Positions 15,470 to 23,035 of a DNA stretch of 23,035 nucleotides are shown one piece after another. The translations under genes were made by a program, and so were the position numbers. Location of the stretch: assembly GCA_964579735.1 (NCBI GenBank), contig CAZOHH010000039.1:1-23035 (forward strand), written 5' to 3'. The DNA is from CAILLO01 sp964579735. Its GTDB lineage: Bacteria > Bacillota > Clostridia > Saccharofermentanales > UBA5734. The notes under the pieces were generated by a model. It was not told where the DNA came from. It did not search any database and was given only the letters and a program-made list of their open reading frames with translations. Numbering within the stretch: position 1 is the stretch's first letter; the number at the start of each line of letters is the position of its first letter.

Positions 15470-17185
15470 ATGGCCATCCTCATTCCACGGATGCAGTTCT
15501 CCGGGTCGGACAGCGCCCGGCAGATGAGCCGGATCTTCGCCGAGAACGTCTGCGATCTCCGGAGCAAGGTGGACCGCGGTGGAGACGCGCGGTACGGAGA
15601 CGGATTCTTCCACACATCGACGGTGCCGCACGAGGGCACCTGCTACTACGACCACATGTGGTCGCGGGACGCCGGGCGCGGACTGATCGAGCTGTGCCGG
15701 CTGGGATTCGCCGAGGACGCGCTGCGCGTCACGCGGTTCTTCCTGGACCACGTCAGCTACGAGGACCACTGGGGGCGGATGATCGCCAAGGGCGGCGCCC
15801 GCGAGGAGCTGCTCATGGACTTCATGCGCTGCGAGACCGACGGCAACGCCATGGCCCTGCTCGGAATCTACAACACGTGGCGGATCAACGGGAGGACGAC
15901 GGCGCTGGCGAAGGAGCTCCTCCAGGGCGCCTGGCAGGTGGTCCTCTGGGTGAAACGGGAGATGGACGCCTCGCCCTACGGGGACCTGATGCCCTGCGTC
16001 TCGGAGCTGTCGGGCAATCCGAATTCCGACTACCTCGTCTACGCGATCTATCCCAATTACGGCATGAAGACCGCCCTCTCCGGCCTTGCCGGAATGGCGC
16101 GGGCGGCCGGACTGACGCGCGAGGCGGAGGTGCTGGAATCCCTGCACGCCAGGCTGTCGCAGTCGCTGCTGGATCGCCTGGTCTCAGGGAGGAACGCGTT
16201 CTCGGACGGCTCGGGACTCGCGGTCTTCGAGGATCTGTCGCCGGTGCCCGAGGGCTGCTGGATCAACGGCATCGACGGAAGGAACGGCAAGGAGTATCTC
16301 TTCTCGGAGTGGGCGGGCACGTCCTGGCCGGTGTACCACTGGACCCGGCAGGTGCCCTTCGTCTTCGACAGCGACCTCGGGGAGCTGGGCCTCGTGGACG
16401 ACCGTTTCCGGAAGGTCCAGACCGACAGCTACGCGTACCTGCATGCGAAGATGTGCGAGGGGCGGTTCTTCCGCAAGTACGGCTTCGTCAGCAACACGGC
16501 GTGGTCGGGGATGGGCGGACGGCACGACGACACCATGTGCGGATACGGGCAGGGGCTGATGACCCAGGCCTCCCTGGTGATGGACGACGTCAACACCTAC
16601 ACGAAACTGGTGGAGGGGATGGCCCGGCTCGCCTACGACGGGGACGTCGTCCAGCCGCTTTCCTTCGAGATGAACCCGTGGGTGTTCCACGAGTGCTTCT
16701 CCTACGAGAACTACGAAGAAGGGAAGGACCATACGTTCGGAGCGCTGTGCGAAGGGCGCTACGGCATCATGGACAATCCCGGGGACGAGGGCAATCTCGT
16801 GCAGGAGGCGGAGGCGCTGAAGTGCCTCACGCTGATGGCGGGCATCGACGACAGCCGCCCCGGCACGCTGCGGATCCTGCCGCGCCTGCCCTGGGACTGG
16901 GACCGCATCCACGTGAAGGACATGCCGTTCGTGGACGGCGAGGGGAATCTGGGGCGCATCGAATACACGCTGGAGCACGAGCGCTGGCTGCGGCGGGCGT
17001 CGATCCGGATCCACAGCTCGATTCCGGTCTCGGACTGCGAAGTGCGCATCGGGCCTTTCCCGGCGCACAATTCGTTCGTCGGCGACTCGCAGGCGCAACT
17101 GGAGCACACGAAGGGCGGCACCTGGATCCGCGTCACGGGACTTTCGGGAACCGACATGGAGTACGAGGTCTCCCTGGATGGGTGA
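15470..17185 (+). CDS. Putative (alpha/alpha)6-barrel glycoside hydrolase, uncharacterised
   Basis: A 571-aa soluble protein whose alternating helix-loop pattern and aromatic-rich loops resemble a six-hairpin glycosidase. Notable segments are YYDHMWSRDAGRG (Asp67 as candidate catalytic acid, reminiscent of WxRDxGR in GH15/GH37/GH63-like enzymes), MRCETDGNAM, FSEWAGTSWPVYHW (about 278-291), NTAWSGMGGRHDD (342-354) and DEGNLVQEAEAL (439-450). The C-terminal 100 residues form a beta-sandwich-like cap (LRILPRLPWDWDRIHVKDMPF). The start has AAGGAGG (15455-15461) eight bases upstream. A 22-base gap separates it from the URO-D pair, the second-largest gap in the operon. Its last codons overlap the next gene by 8 bases, suggesting coupled production of the two. 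The family cannot be named with confidence. Confidence 0.75.
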   Translation: MAILIPRMQFSGSDSARQMSRIFAENVCDLRSKVDRGGDARYGDGFFHTSTVPHEGTCYYDHMWSRDAGRGLIELCRLGFAEDALRVTRFFLDHVSYEDHWGRMIAKGGAREELLMDFMRCETDGNAMALLGIYNTWRINGRTTALAKELLQGAWQVVLWVKREMDASPYGDLMPCVSELSGNPNSDYLVYAIYPNYGMKTALSGLAGMARAAGLTREAEVLESLHARLSQSLLDRLVSGRNAFSDGSGLAVFEDLSPVPEGCWINGIDGRNGKEYLFSEWAGTSWPVYHWTRQVPFVFDSDLGELGLVDDRFRKVQTDSYAYLHAKMCEGRFFRKYGFVSNTAWSGMGGRHDDTMCGYGQGLMTQASLVMDDVNTYTKLVEGMARLAYDGDVVQPLSFEMNPWVFHECFSYENYEEGKDHTFGALCEGRYGIMDNPGDEGNLVQEAEALKCLTLMAGIDDSRPGTLRILPRLPWDWDRIHVKDMPFVDGEGNLGRIEYTLEHERWLRRASIRIHSSIPVSDCEVRIGPFPAHNSFVGDSQAQLEHTKGGTWIRVTGLSGTDMEYEVSLDG

Positions 17186-20100
17186 CGCCACCGATGCGCT
17201 GATCTACCACCCCGAGGACGGGGCCATCGCAGTCTGCGACGGGACGGCGGTCGGCAACCGTCCGCTCTACATGCACGGCGGAATCCACGCGCTGATCCAT
17301 ACGGGAGACCGCCCCGGCGTCCGCTGCGGCGGCGTGGATGGCGGGTTCGTCGGTATGCCCGGAATCCTGCGGGGCGGCAGGATCCGCTGGGTCGAGAATC
17401 TCGCGCACTGCACGATGCGCTACCGGCCCAACCGCACCGAGTGGACGTCGACGGACCGGGAACTGCCCGGCCTCTCCGTGACGTGCGAGGTCCTGCCGTT
17501 GTCGCGCGGCTTCGGCTGGGTGACATCGGTGAAGGCCGTGGGCACGCGGGCGGGGGACCGGCTGATCTGGCGGGTTCCGGAGCTTTCGGGCTTGCCGGAC
17601 CTGCGCTTCGGGGTCGCCGGAACCCCATGCGAAGTCCCGGGGATAGGGAGAGGCTGGACCCTGGCGCTCGCGGACGGAGTCGAAAACGTCGCCCTCTACG
17701 CGGAAGCGGGGAGTGCATCCGACGTGACGGGTCCGGACGGAACCTCCGCCACGGTCTCGGAAGCACTTGCGGCGGCCCGCCGGCGTTGCGCCGAGATCGC
17801 GGGACACCTCGTCCTTTCCACGCCCGACCCGCACTTCGACGCCGCCGCAGGGATGGCCTCCTCGGCCCTGGACGGAGTCCATGTGGAGGACCCCCCTGCC
17901 TTCTACCACGCCGGAGACGGCTGGCGCTGCCTCTTCCTCGGCTGGCGCACGATGCCCGGCGCGACGGGTCTTGGCTGGCATGACCGGGTCAAGGCCTCCA
18001 TCGCGCACTATCTGAAGATGCAGGTCCAGACCGACACCACCGGCGAGCGCGGCTTCACGGACGACCGCGACGACGTCCGCATGAGCCGGCAGCTCGAGGG
18101 CTCGCGCTACTTCGGCAAGGGGTTCATCCTCCAGCCGGAGACCGAGCGCAATCTCTACAACATGCAGACGCAGTTCTTCGACGGGGCCATCCACGCCTGG
18201 CGGTCGACCGGGGACCTCGATCTGGAGGCGCTCCTCCTGCCGGCCCTGGAGCTTCACGTCGAATGGGCGCGCGCCTGCTTCGACCCGGACGGCGACGGTC
18301 TCTACGACAGCTACATCAACGTCATCCCGACCGACTCGATGCAATATGGCGGCGGCGGGACCGTCGAGGAGTCCTCCTATCAGTTCAACGCCCGGACCGC
18401 TCTCGCGGAGATGTGCCGGAGGAAGGACGACCTAGCCGGCGCGGCGCGGCATGCGGCGGAAGCGGAGCATATCCGCACGGCGCTCATGGACACGCTCTAC
18501 CTGAAGAAGGAGGGCCATTTCGCGGCTTTCCGGGAGCAGGGAGGACACCGCCGGATCCACAAGGACGCCTGGTTGTACAGCGAGTTCCTGCCCATCGACC
18601 ATGGTGTCCCGTCCCCCCACGAGGCGCTGTCGGCGCTGCATTACACCGAGTGGGCCATGGAGCGCGTGCCGCTGGCCTGTGGCGGCGAGATGTGCTGGAA
18701 TTCGAACTGGGTTCCGCAGAAGTGGTCGACCCGGTGGCTCTACGGCGGAGACAACTATGCGCTGGCCGGCGCCTATTTCCGGATCGGGCTCGGCGACGCG
18801 GGCTGGGAGCTGGTCCGCGGCAACCTGATGCAGAGCGCCTATGGCCTGCGGGGCGGCGGGGACTCCATCAGTCCCGGCGGCTTCAACTTCGGCAACGGGG
18901 AGGAGAACCTTCCCGCCGTGGATGTGACGGACATCACGAACGCCTTCGTGCCCGCCATCCTCGAAGGGATGTTCGGATACCGTCCCGACTACCCCGCTGG
19001 AATCGTGCGTATCCAACCGGCCCTGCCCTCGGAATGGGACCACGCCTCCATTCGGGTGCCGGACGCCTCGATTTCCTTCCGGCAGGAGCCGGGTGGCGAT
19101 TCGTATCGGATCCACCTGGCTCGTCCGGCGCGGCTGGTCTTCCGACTGCCGGTCCGCGCGTCCCGGGTCGTTGCGGTGAAGGTCGGCGGACTGGCCGTTC
19201 CATCGTTCCAGGTCCTCCCGGGGTATGGATGCGCCATGCTGGAGTTCGAGTGTTCCATGACGGCTGAAGTCGATATCCTGGTGGAGCTCGAGGGACGCCG
19301 ACGGCAGGCGCTGGACGTCGTCGAATCGTGCGAGGTAGGCGGTCGGATCCAGTTCTCGTCGCCCGACGGCCCGGTGCTGGAGGTGCTCGACCTGCAGGGC
19401 TTCCTTGGGGAGGTCCTGCCGGCGGACGGGAAGGCGCAAGCCCTTGCCGGCACGGATTGCGGCCACGCCATCGTGCTCGCGCGGATCGGAGCGGGGGAAG
19501 CGCCGTACTGGCAGGTCCACAAGCTCCACGTGCGCGACCCCGCAATGGAAGCGGCGCTGCGCGCGAAGACCCCGACGTCCGCTTCGCCGGACGCCGCCTT
19601 CCGCTGTCTCGACATGAGCAGGCGCCTCACCGCCGACGTGCGCTCCATCTACCGGCAGAAATACCTTTCGCCCCGCCCCGACACGGTCTCGGCGCGGATC
19701 GGGACCGATGGCTACAGCAACTGGACCTACCTCGCCTGGGGCAAGAGACCGCCGGAAATCGGACTGGAGCACCTCGATGCGCTGACCGCTTCGGGAAGGC
19801 TGCAGACACCGCAGGGCGTCCCGTTCCGCTCCATCGACAAGGACCGGAACATCGCATTCACGTCCCTCTGGGACAATTGGCCGGATAGCGTATGCCTTCC
19901 CGTCGGCGCAACGGCGGAGCGCGTCTGGCTGCTGGTCTGCGGCACGACGAACTGCATGCAGGGTGGCCTCGAGAGCGCGCGGTTCCGGTTCCGCTACGAG
20001 GACGGCGAGGAGGAGACCCTCGGCCTCGTCCACCCACAGAACTTCTGGACGCTGTGTCCGACCTGCGGCATCGACTACGACTACACGGAGGCCGGCTGGC

Positions 20101-20312
20101 CGCTCCCTGCGACGCCGCCCCCACAAGTCCAGCTTGGCACGAACTGCCGCGCGATGGTCCTCTCGTGGACGACGCGGCCCGGCAAGGTTCTTCGCGGAAT
20201 CGAATTGGAATGCCTGTCCGAAGACGTCGTCGTCGGGTGGATGGGAACGACGTTGGAGGGCGCGAACCTTCCGGCAGAAGAATCAACGGAACCAACGGAG
20301 GAGAGATCATGA
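17178..20312 (+). CDS. DUF4450-like multidomain protein with (alpha/alpha)6 barrel
   Basis: A 1044-aa protein and the largest in the operon. The N-terminal beta domain (about 1-210) contains NRPLYMHGGIHALIHTGDRP, GGRIRWVENL and MRYRPNRTEW, which by recall match the opening of DUF4450 proteins known from gut Bacteroidetes glycan loci. The central helical barrel (about 215-610) has DPDGDGLYDSYINV (369-382), GGGGTVEESSYQFN with Glu397/Glu398, and WNSNWVPQKWSTRWLYGGDN (507-526) as probable active-site loops. A beta-rich region follows. The C-terminal beta-sandwich (about 835-1030) carries GVPFRSIDKDRNIAFTSLWD and LLVCGTTNCMQGGLESARF, another feature recalled from the same proteins. There is no signal peptide. 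It overlaps the preceding gene by 8 bases, with GAGGT eight bases before the ATG, and its stop overlaps the dehydrogenase start. A glycoside hydrolase role is inferred; the substrate is unknown. Confidence 0.78.
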   Translation: MGDATDALIYHPEDGAIAVCDGTAVGNRPLYMHGGIHALIHTGDRPGVRCGGVDGGFVGMPGILRGGRIRWVENLAHCTMRYRPNRTEWTSTDRELPGLSVTCEVLPLSRGFGWVTSVKAVGTRAGDRLIWRVPELSGLPDLRFGVAGTPCEVPGIGRGWTLALADGVENVALYAEAGSASDVTGPDGTSATVSEALAAARRRCAEIAGHLVLSTPDPHFDAAAGMASSALDGVHVEDPPAFYHAGDGWRCLFLGWRTMPGATGLGWHDRVKASIAHYLKMQVQTDTTGERGFTDDRDDVRMSRQLEGSRYFGKGFILQPETERNLYNMQTQFFDGAIHAWRSTGDLDLEALLLPALELHVEWARACFDPDGDGLYDSYINVIPTDSMQYGGGGTVEESSYQFNARTALAEMCRRKDDLAGAARHAAEAEHIRTALMDTLYLKKEGHFAAFREQGGHRRIHKDAWLYSEFLPIDHGVPSPHEALSALHYTEWAMERVPLACGGEMCWNSNWVPQKWSTRWLYGGDNYALAGAYFRIGLGDAGWELVRGNLMQSAYGLRGGGDSISPGGFNFGNGEENLPAVDVTDITNAFVPAILEGMFGYRPDYPAGIVRIQPALPSEWDHASIRVPDASISFRQEPGGDSYRIHLARPARLVFRLPVRASRVVAVKVGGLAVPSFQVLPGYGCAMLEFECSMTAEVDILVELEGRRRQALDVVESCEVGGRIQFSSPDGPVLEVLDLQGFLGEVLPADGKAQALAGTDCGHAIVLARIGAGEAPYWQVHKLHVRDPAMEAALRAKTPTSASPDAAFRCLDMSRRLTADVRSIYRQKYLSPRPDTVSARIGTDGYSNWTYLAWGKRPPEIGLEHLDALTASGRLQTPQGVPFRSIDKDRNIAFTSLWDNWPDSVCLPVGATAERVWLLVCGTTNCMQGGLESARFRFRYEDGEEETLGLVHPQNFWTLCPTCGIDYDYTEAGWPLPATPPPQVQLGTNCRAMVLSWTTRPGKVLRGIELECLSEDVVVGWMGTTLEGANLPAEESTEPTEERS

Positions 20313-21337
20313 AGGCAGCCTATCTGAAAGCCCCCTTCCAGTTCGACGTTCGCGAGGTCGCGCTCCGGCCCCTCCTCGACGACGAGGTCCTCGTGCAGGT
20401 CAAGGCCTGCAGCGTCTGCGGTCACGACATGATCATGGCTTCGTCCGGAGCCGTCGATTGGCAGCCGTTCGGGCACGAGATCGCCGGCGTCGTCGAACGC
20501 GTCGGATCCCGGGTCCGCAATGTCGCGCCGGGCGACTGCGTGGTGCTCGAGAGCGGCACCTTCGACCGCTATTCGGACCTGTCCCGCAACGGTCGCGTCG
20601 ACCTCGACAACAAGGGTCCCAATTTCTGGCTGAAGGGCGATGACGCCATGGGCTTCGCCGAGTCCATCATCGTGCCCGACGCCGTATGCGTGAAGTTCGA
20701 GGGACTTTCCTTCGAGGAGGTCTCTCTCGTGGAGCCGCTCGGCGTGGCCGTGGACCTCGTGACCACCGCCGACATCCGCCTGAATGACGACGTGCTGGTC
20801 ATCGGCCTCGGCCCCATCGGTCTCATGGCGCTTCGGATGGCCCGCGCGATGGGCGCCCGGAAGGTCTACGGCGCGGAACTGTCGACTTGCGAGGCGCGCA
20901 TCGCCATGGCCCGGAGATTCGGTGCCGATGAGATCATCTGTACCGACAAGACCCCGATCGAGACCTACCCCTTCGCCCGCGGCGGCGTGGACCGGGTGCT
21001 CGTCACGGCACCGCCGGCACTGATCCCCGCCGCGCTGGCGGCCGCCAACGTCGGCGCCATCGTGGCCTTCCTCGGCATCGACTACGGTCCCGGTGGGCTC
21101 GTGACCTTCGACTCCAATCCGTTCCACGTGAAGAAGCTGCAGCTGCGGTCCTCCTTCGCCTCGCCGGCACTCTACTTCCCGAAATGCCTCGACCTGATCC
21201 GGTCCGGCATCGTGGACACGAAGGCGCTCATCACCCACCGCTTCGCCCTCGGGGATATCGGAGCGGGCATCGCCGCGTTCCGGGACGACCGGGCGACGGG
21301 AATCAAAGCGGTCATGGTCGCGGAGGAAGAGACATGA
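20309..21337 (+). CDS. Zinc-type medium-chain alcohol/polyol dehydrogenase
   Basis: A 342-aa NAD(P)-dependent oxidoreductase of the medium-chain dehydrogenase superfamily (sorbitol/threonine dehydrogenase-like). Catalytic zinc ligands are visible: Cys37 in CSVCGHD, His56 and Glu57 in FGHEIAGVVE, and Glu142 in VEPLGVAVD. The Rossmann motif VIGLGPIG lies at 164-171, and Glu190 at the end of the second strand favours NAD over NADP. The lobe that normally binds structural zinc through four cysteines (about 85-120) has none, so this zinc site is absent. GGAGGAG five bases before the ATG and an ATGA overlap with the preceding gene support the start. It probably oxidises or reduces a sugar hydroxyl/keto group of a liberated monosaccharide, together with the next gene. 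Confidence 0.93.
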   Translation: MKAAYLKAPFQFDVREVALRPLLDDEVLVQVKACSVCGHDMIMASSGAVDWQPFGHEIAGVVERVGSRVRNVAPGDCVVLESGTFDRYSDLSRNGRVDLDNKGPNFWLKGDDAMGFAESIIVPDAVCVKFEGLSFEEVSLVEPLGVAVDLVTTADIRLNDDVLVIGLGPIGLMALRMARAMGARKVYGAELSTCEARIAMARRFGADEIICTDKTPIETYPFARGGVDRVLVTAPPALIPAALAAANVGAIVAFLGIDYGPGGLVTFDSNPFHVKKLQLRSSFASPALYFPKCLDLIRSGIVDTKALITHRFALGDIGAGIAAFRDDRATGIKAVMVAEEET

Positions 21338-22374
21338 AGACGGGATTCGGCATCATCGGGTGCGGCAACATCGCACGGTTCTACTTCCACGGACTCGAGG
21401 CCGCAGGGGCGCGGGTCGTGGCTATCGCGGACATCAACGCGAAGGCGGCTGAACCCTATGCCGCCAAGTACGGAGCGCGATTCATGACGGATTGGCGGGA
21501 ACTGCTCGCCGACCCGGAGGTCACGGTGGTCTGCGTCCTCACCGGAAGCCGCCTGCACCGCGAGATCTGCCTGGCAGCCCTCGCAGCCGGCAAGGATGTA
21601 ATCTGCGAGAAGACCATGACGAATGATGCCGATGAGGCGGCCGAAGTCGCCGCGGCTGCCCTCGCCTCCGGACAGCTGTTCTTCGCCGCCTTCATGAAGC
21701 GGTTCTTCCCCGCCGCGAAGAAGGCGAAGGAGCTGATGCCCCGGCTGGGCCGCATCTTCAGCGCCCAGGTGCGCGCCTTCCAGAACTGGGGGGACTTCTA
21801 CAACCTCGACAGCGACAAGGGATTCGAATACATCGTCCGCAGCTACGGTGGAGCGGTCGTCAAGTGCGCCGGCAGCCACATGATCGACATGACCCTGGAC
21901 CTGCTCGGCAGGCCGGAGAGCCTCTATGCCCATGTGGACTACGTGCCGGGATCAAGCCTCGACCGCAAGGCTTCGGCGCTGTTCGAGTACGCCAACGGGA
22001 TGGTCGCGCACTTCGAGACGGCCGTGCACCCGCTGAAGAAGATCGGCTACGAGAGGAATTCCTGGGACGAATCCATCCGCATCTACGGGGTCGGCGGCTC
22101 GCTGGAGCTGTACACCACGATGTGGGACCATACCGGCAACTGCGCGGCGCTTCTCGTCCACTACGACGATGCGACGGGCACTTCGACGGAGTACCGATTC
22201 GATGTCGTGGACCCGTTCGACGCCGAGATCGCCCATTTCTGCACCTGTCTGGAGGAGCGGCGCCAGGAGGGTCCGGGTGTCATTGACGGATTCGCCGTCG
22301 ACACCGTGATCTCCGCGATCATGTCCTCCGCGGCTGGCAGGATGCCGGTGCGGCTGGACTGGCGGGGGTTCTGA
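21334..22374 (+). CDS. Gfo/Idh/MocA family NAD(P)-dependent oxidoreductase
   Basis: A 346-aa soluble oxidoreductase. The N-terminal Rossmann fold has GIIGCGNIA (Gly9, Gly11, Ala14) and Asp33 in AIADIN, consistent with NAD. The family's EKP motif reads EKT here (Glu92-Lys93-Thr94), keeping the active-site lysine. His182 and Asp185 in CAGSHMIDMTLDLLG match the usual GxHxxD catalytic pattern. The C-terminal substrate domain is of normal length. The start overlaps the dehydrogenase stop (ATGA) with GGAGGAAG just upstream. Family members oxidise sugar or inositol hydroxyls, and some take part in glycoside cleavage through a keto intermediate; which applies here is not shown. The adjacent MDR enzyme suggests successive or opposing redox steps. 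Confidence 0.93.
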   Translation: MKTGFGIIGCGNIARFYFHGLEAAGARVVAIADINAKAAEPYAAKYGARFMTDWRELLADPEVTVVCVLTGSRLHREICLAALAAGKDVICEKTMTNDADEAAEVAAAALASGQLFFAAFMKRFFPAAKKAKELMPRLGRIFSAQVRAFQNWGDFYNLDSDKGFEYIVRSYGGAVVKCAGSHMIDMTLDLLGRPESLYAHVDYVPGSSLDRKASALFEYANGMVAHFETAVHPLKKIGYERNSWDESIRIYGVGGSLELYTTMWDHTGNCAALLVHYDDATGTSTEYRFDVVDPFDAEIAHFCTCLEERRQEGPGVIDGFAVDTVISAIMSSAAGRMPVRLDWRGF

Positions 22375-22376
22375 CC

Positions 22377-23035
22377 ATGGAGGAGTTGAAGGGATTCCGG
22401 GGCACGATCGACGAGCTGGCGTGGCTCGACCACACCCACCACATGGATCTGCCCACCGTCCAGGAGATGGCTTCGGGGAGTCTCGATTTCCTGGTCCGAA
22501 CGCCCAACCCGGAGCTGGACTACGAATGCCGGTTCGCCCTCGGTCCTCTCGGCATCCCCTATCAGCATCCCACCATCGTGACTCCGAACGAATACGGCTT
22601 CGACCCGATCTCCCTCGCCGACACGGACGTGCGGATGGACCTGGTCTATCCCTACATGCGGGAAATCCTCGGCATCCCGACGGCGGGTCCGGTCGAAGCC
22701 GGCGTGCGGCGGCGGGTGGAGGGGTACCGGAATGCCGCAGGGTTCAGTGAAGTCAACCCGGCGGCCTTCACCGGCGCGCCGATAGAAGGCAAGTGGATCT
22801 CCCCCTGGGCGATGGCCCACCGCATCCTCACGCTCTGCGATGACCACGCCCACACGGGCGACGCGACGCTGCTGGTCGAGGCGCGGCATATCCTCGACTT
22901 CTGGACGGGACTTGCGACGGAATCCGACAACCACCTCTACATGGCCTCCGGTCCGGTCCCCTGGAAGGACGGCAAGTGGCTCGACGATGTGGGCTGGTGC
23001 GTCTACTACGCCCAGCACTACGCCTTCGTGCTGGA
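22377..23035 (+). CDS. Partial uncharacterised protein, probably alpha-helical barrel (truncated by window edge)
   Basis: An open frame from ATG 22377 to the window end, 219 codons with no stop. It begins two bases after the oxidoreductase stop, with a GGGGG run about eight bases upstream as ribosome binding site. It lacks a signal peptide. Segments such as ISPWAMAHRILTLCDDHAHT, ARHILDFWTGLATES, and WKDGKWLDDVGWCVYYAQHYAF look like helix pairs with aromatic loops. They resemble (alpha/alpha)-barrel sugar-active proteins, but no named family is recognised. The missing C-terminus prevents any length comparison. Its position makes it the eleventh gene of the operon, which continues beyond the window. 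Confidence 0.7.
   Translation, partial: MEELKGFRGTIDELAWLDHTHHMDLPTVQEMASGSLDFLVRTPNPELDYECRFALGPLGIPYQHPTIVTPNEYGFDPISLADTDVRMDLVYPYMREILGIPTAGPVEAGVRRRVEGYRNAAGFSEVNPAAFTGAPIEGKWISPWAMAHRILTLCDDHAHTGDATLLVEARHILDFWTGLATESDNHLYMASGPVPWKDGKWLDDVGWCVYYAQHYAFVL

Overview
The window is a GC-rich bacterial chromosome segment. It holds a two-component regulatory pair on the minus strand (about 35-4437) and, diverging from it, a very compact plus-strand operon of at least eleven genes (4643 to the right edge). Strong GGAGG-type ribosome binding sites, frequent ATGA start/stop overlaps and a YesM/YesN-type sensor/regulator pair fit a GC-rich saccharolytic bacterium, such as a GC-rich Bacillota lineage or Spirochaetota. 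The sequence holds no rRNA or taxonomic marker, so the lineage is left open. No tRNA, rRNA, CRISPR array, insertion sequence or phage gene was seen.

Region 1 (35-4437, minus): an AraC-type response regulator and a large four-segment membrane histidine kinase that apparently carries two extracytoplasmic sensor regions. Region 2 (4438-4642): the divergent intergenic region. It is AT-rich, with two perfect inverted repeats and a TATAAT box pointing into the operon. Region 3 (4643-11451): right-handed beta-helix protein (GH141-like), GH38 alpha-mannosidase and GH2 beta-mannosidase-like enzyme. Region 4 (11451-20312): GH78-like alpha-L-rhamnosidase, two different uroporphyrinogen-decarboxylase-superfamily proteins, a 571-aa alpha/alpha-barrel protein and a 1044-aa DUF4450-like multidomain protein. 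Region 5 (20309-23035): zinc-type medium-chain dehydrogenase, Gfo/Idh/MocA oxidoreductase and a truncated, probably alpha-helical-barrel protein cut by the window edge.

None of the plus-strand proteins has a recognisable signal peptide or membrane segment. The cluster therefore looks like a cytoplasmic disassembly line for an imported oligosaccharide. The families suggest alpha- and beta-linked mannose (GH38, GH2) and rhamnose-like or other deoxy sugars (GH78, GH141-like), plus redox chemistry (MDR and Gfo/Idh enzymes) and possible methyl-group or carboxyl chemistry (URO-D-like pair). The transporter expected for such a system is not in the window. The kinase would sense the extracellular ligand, and the AraC-type regulator probably acts at the divergent promoter region. 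The exact substrate is not determined by the sequence. The combination of two URO-D-like proteins with several poorly characterised (alpha/alpha)-barrel proteins and two oxidoreductases is the most novel-looking aspect.
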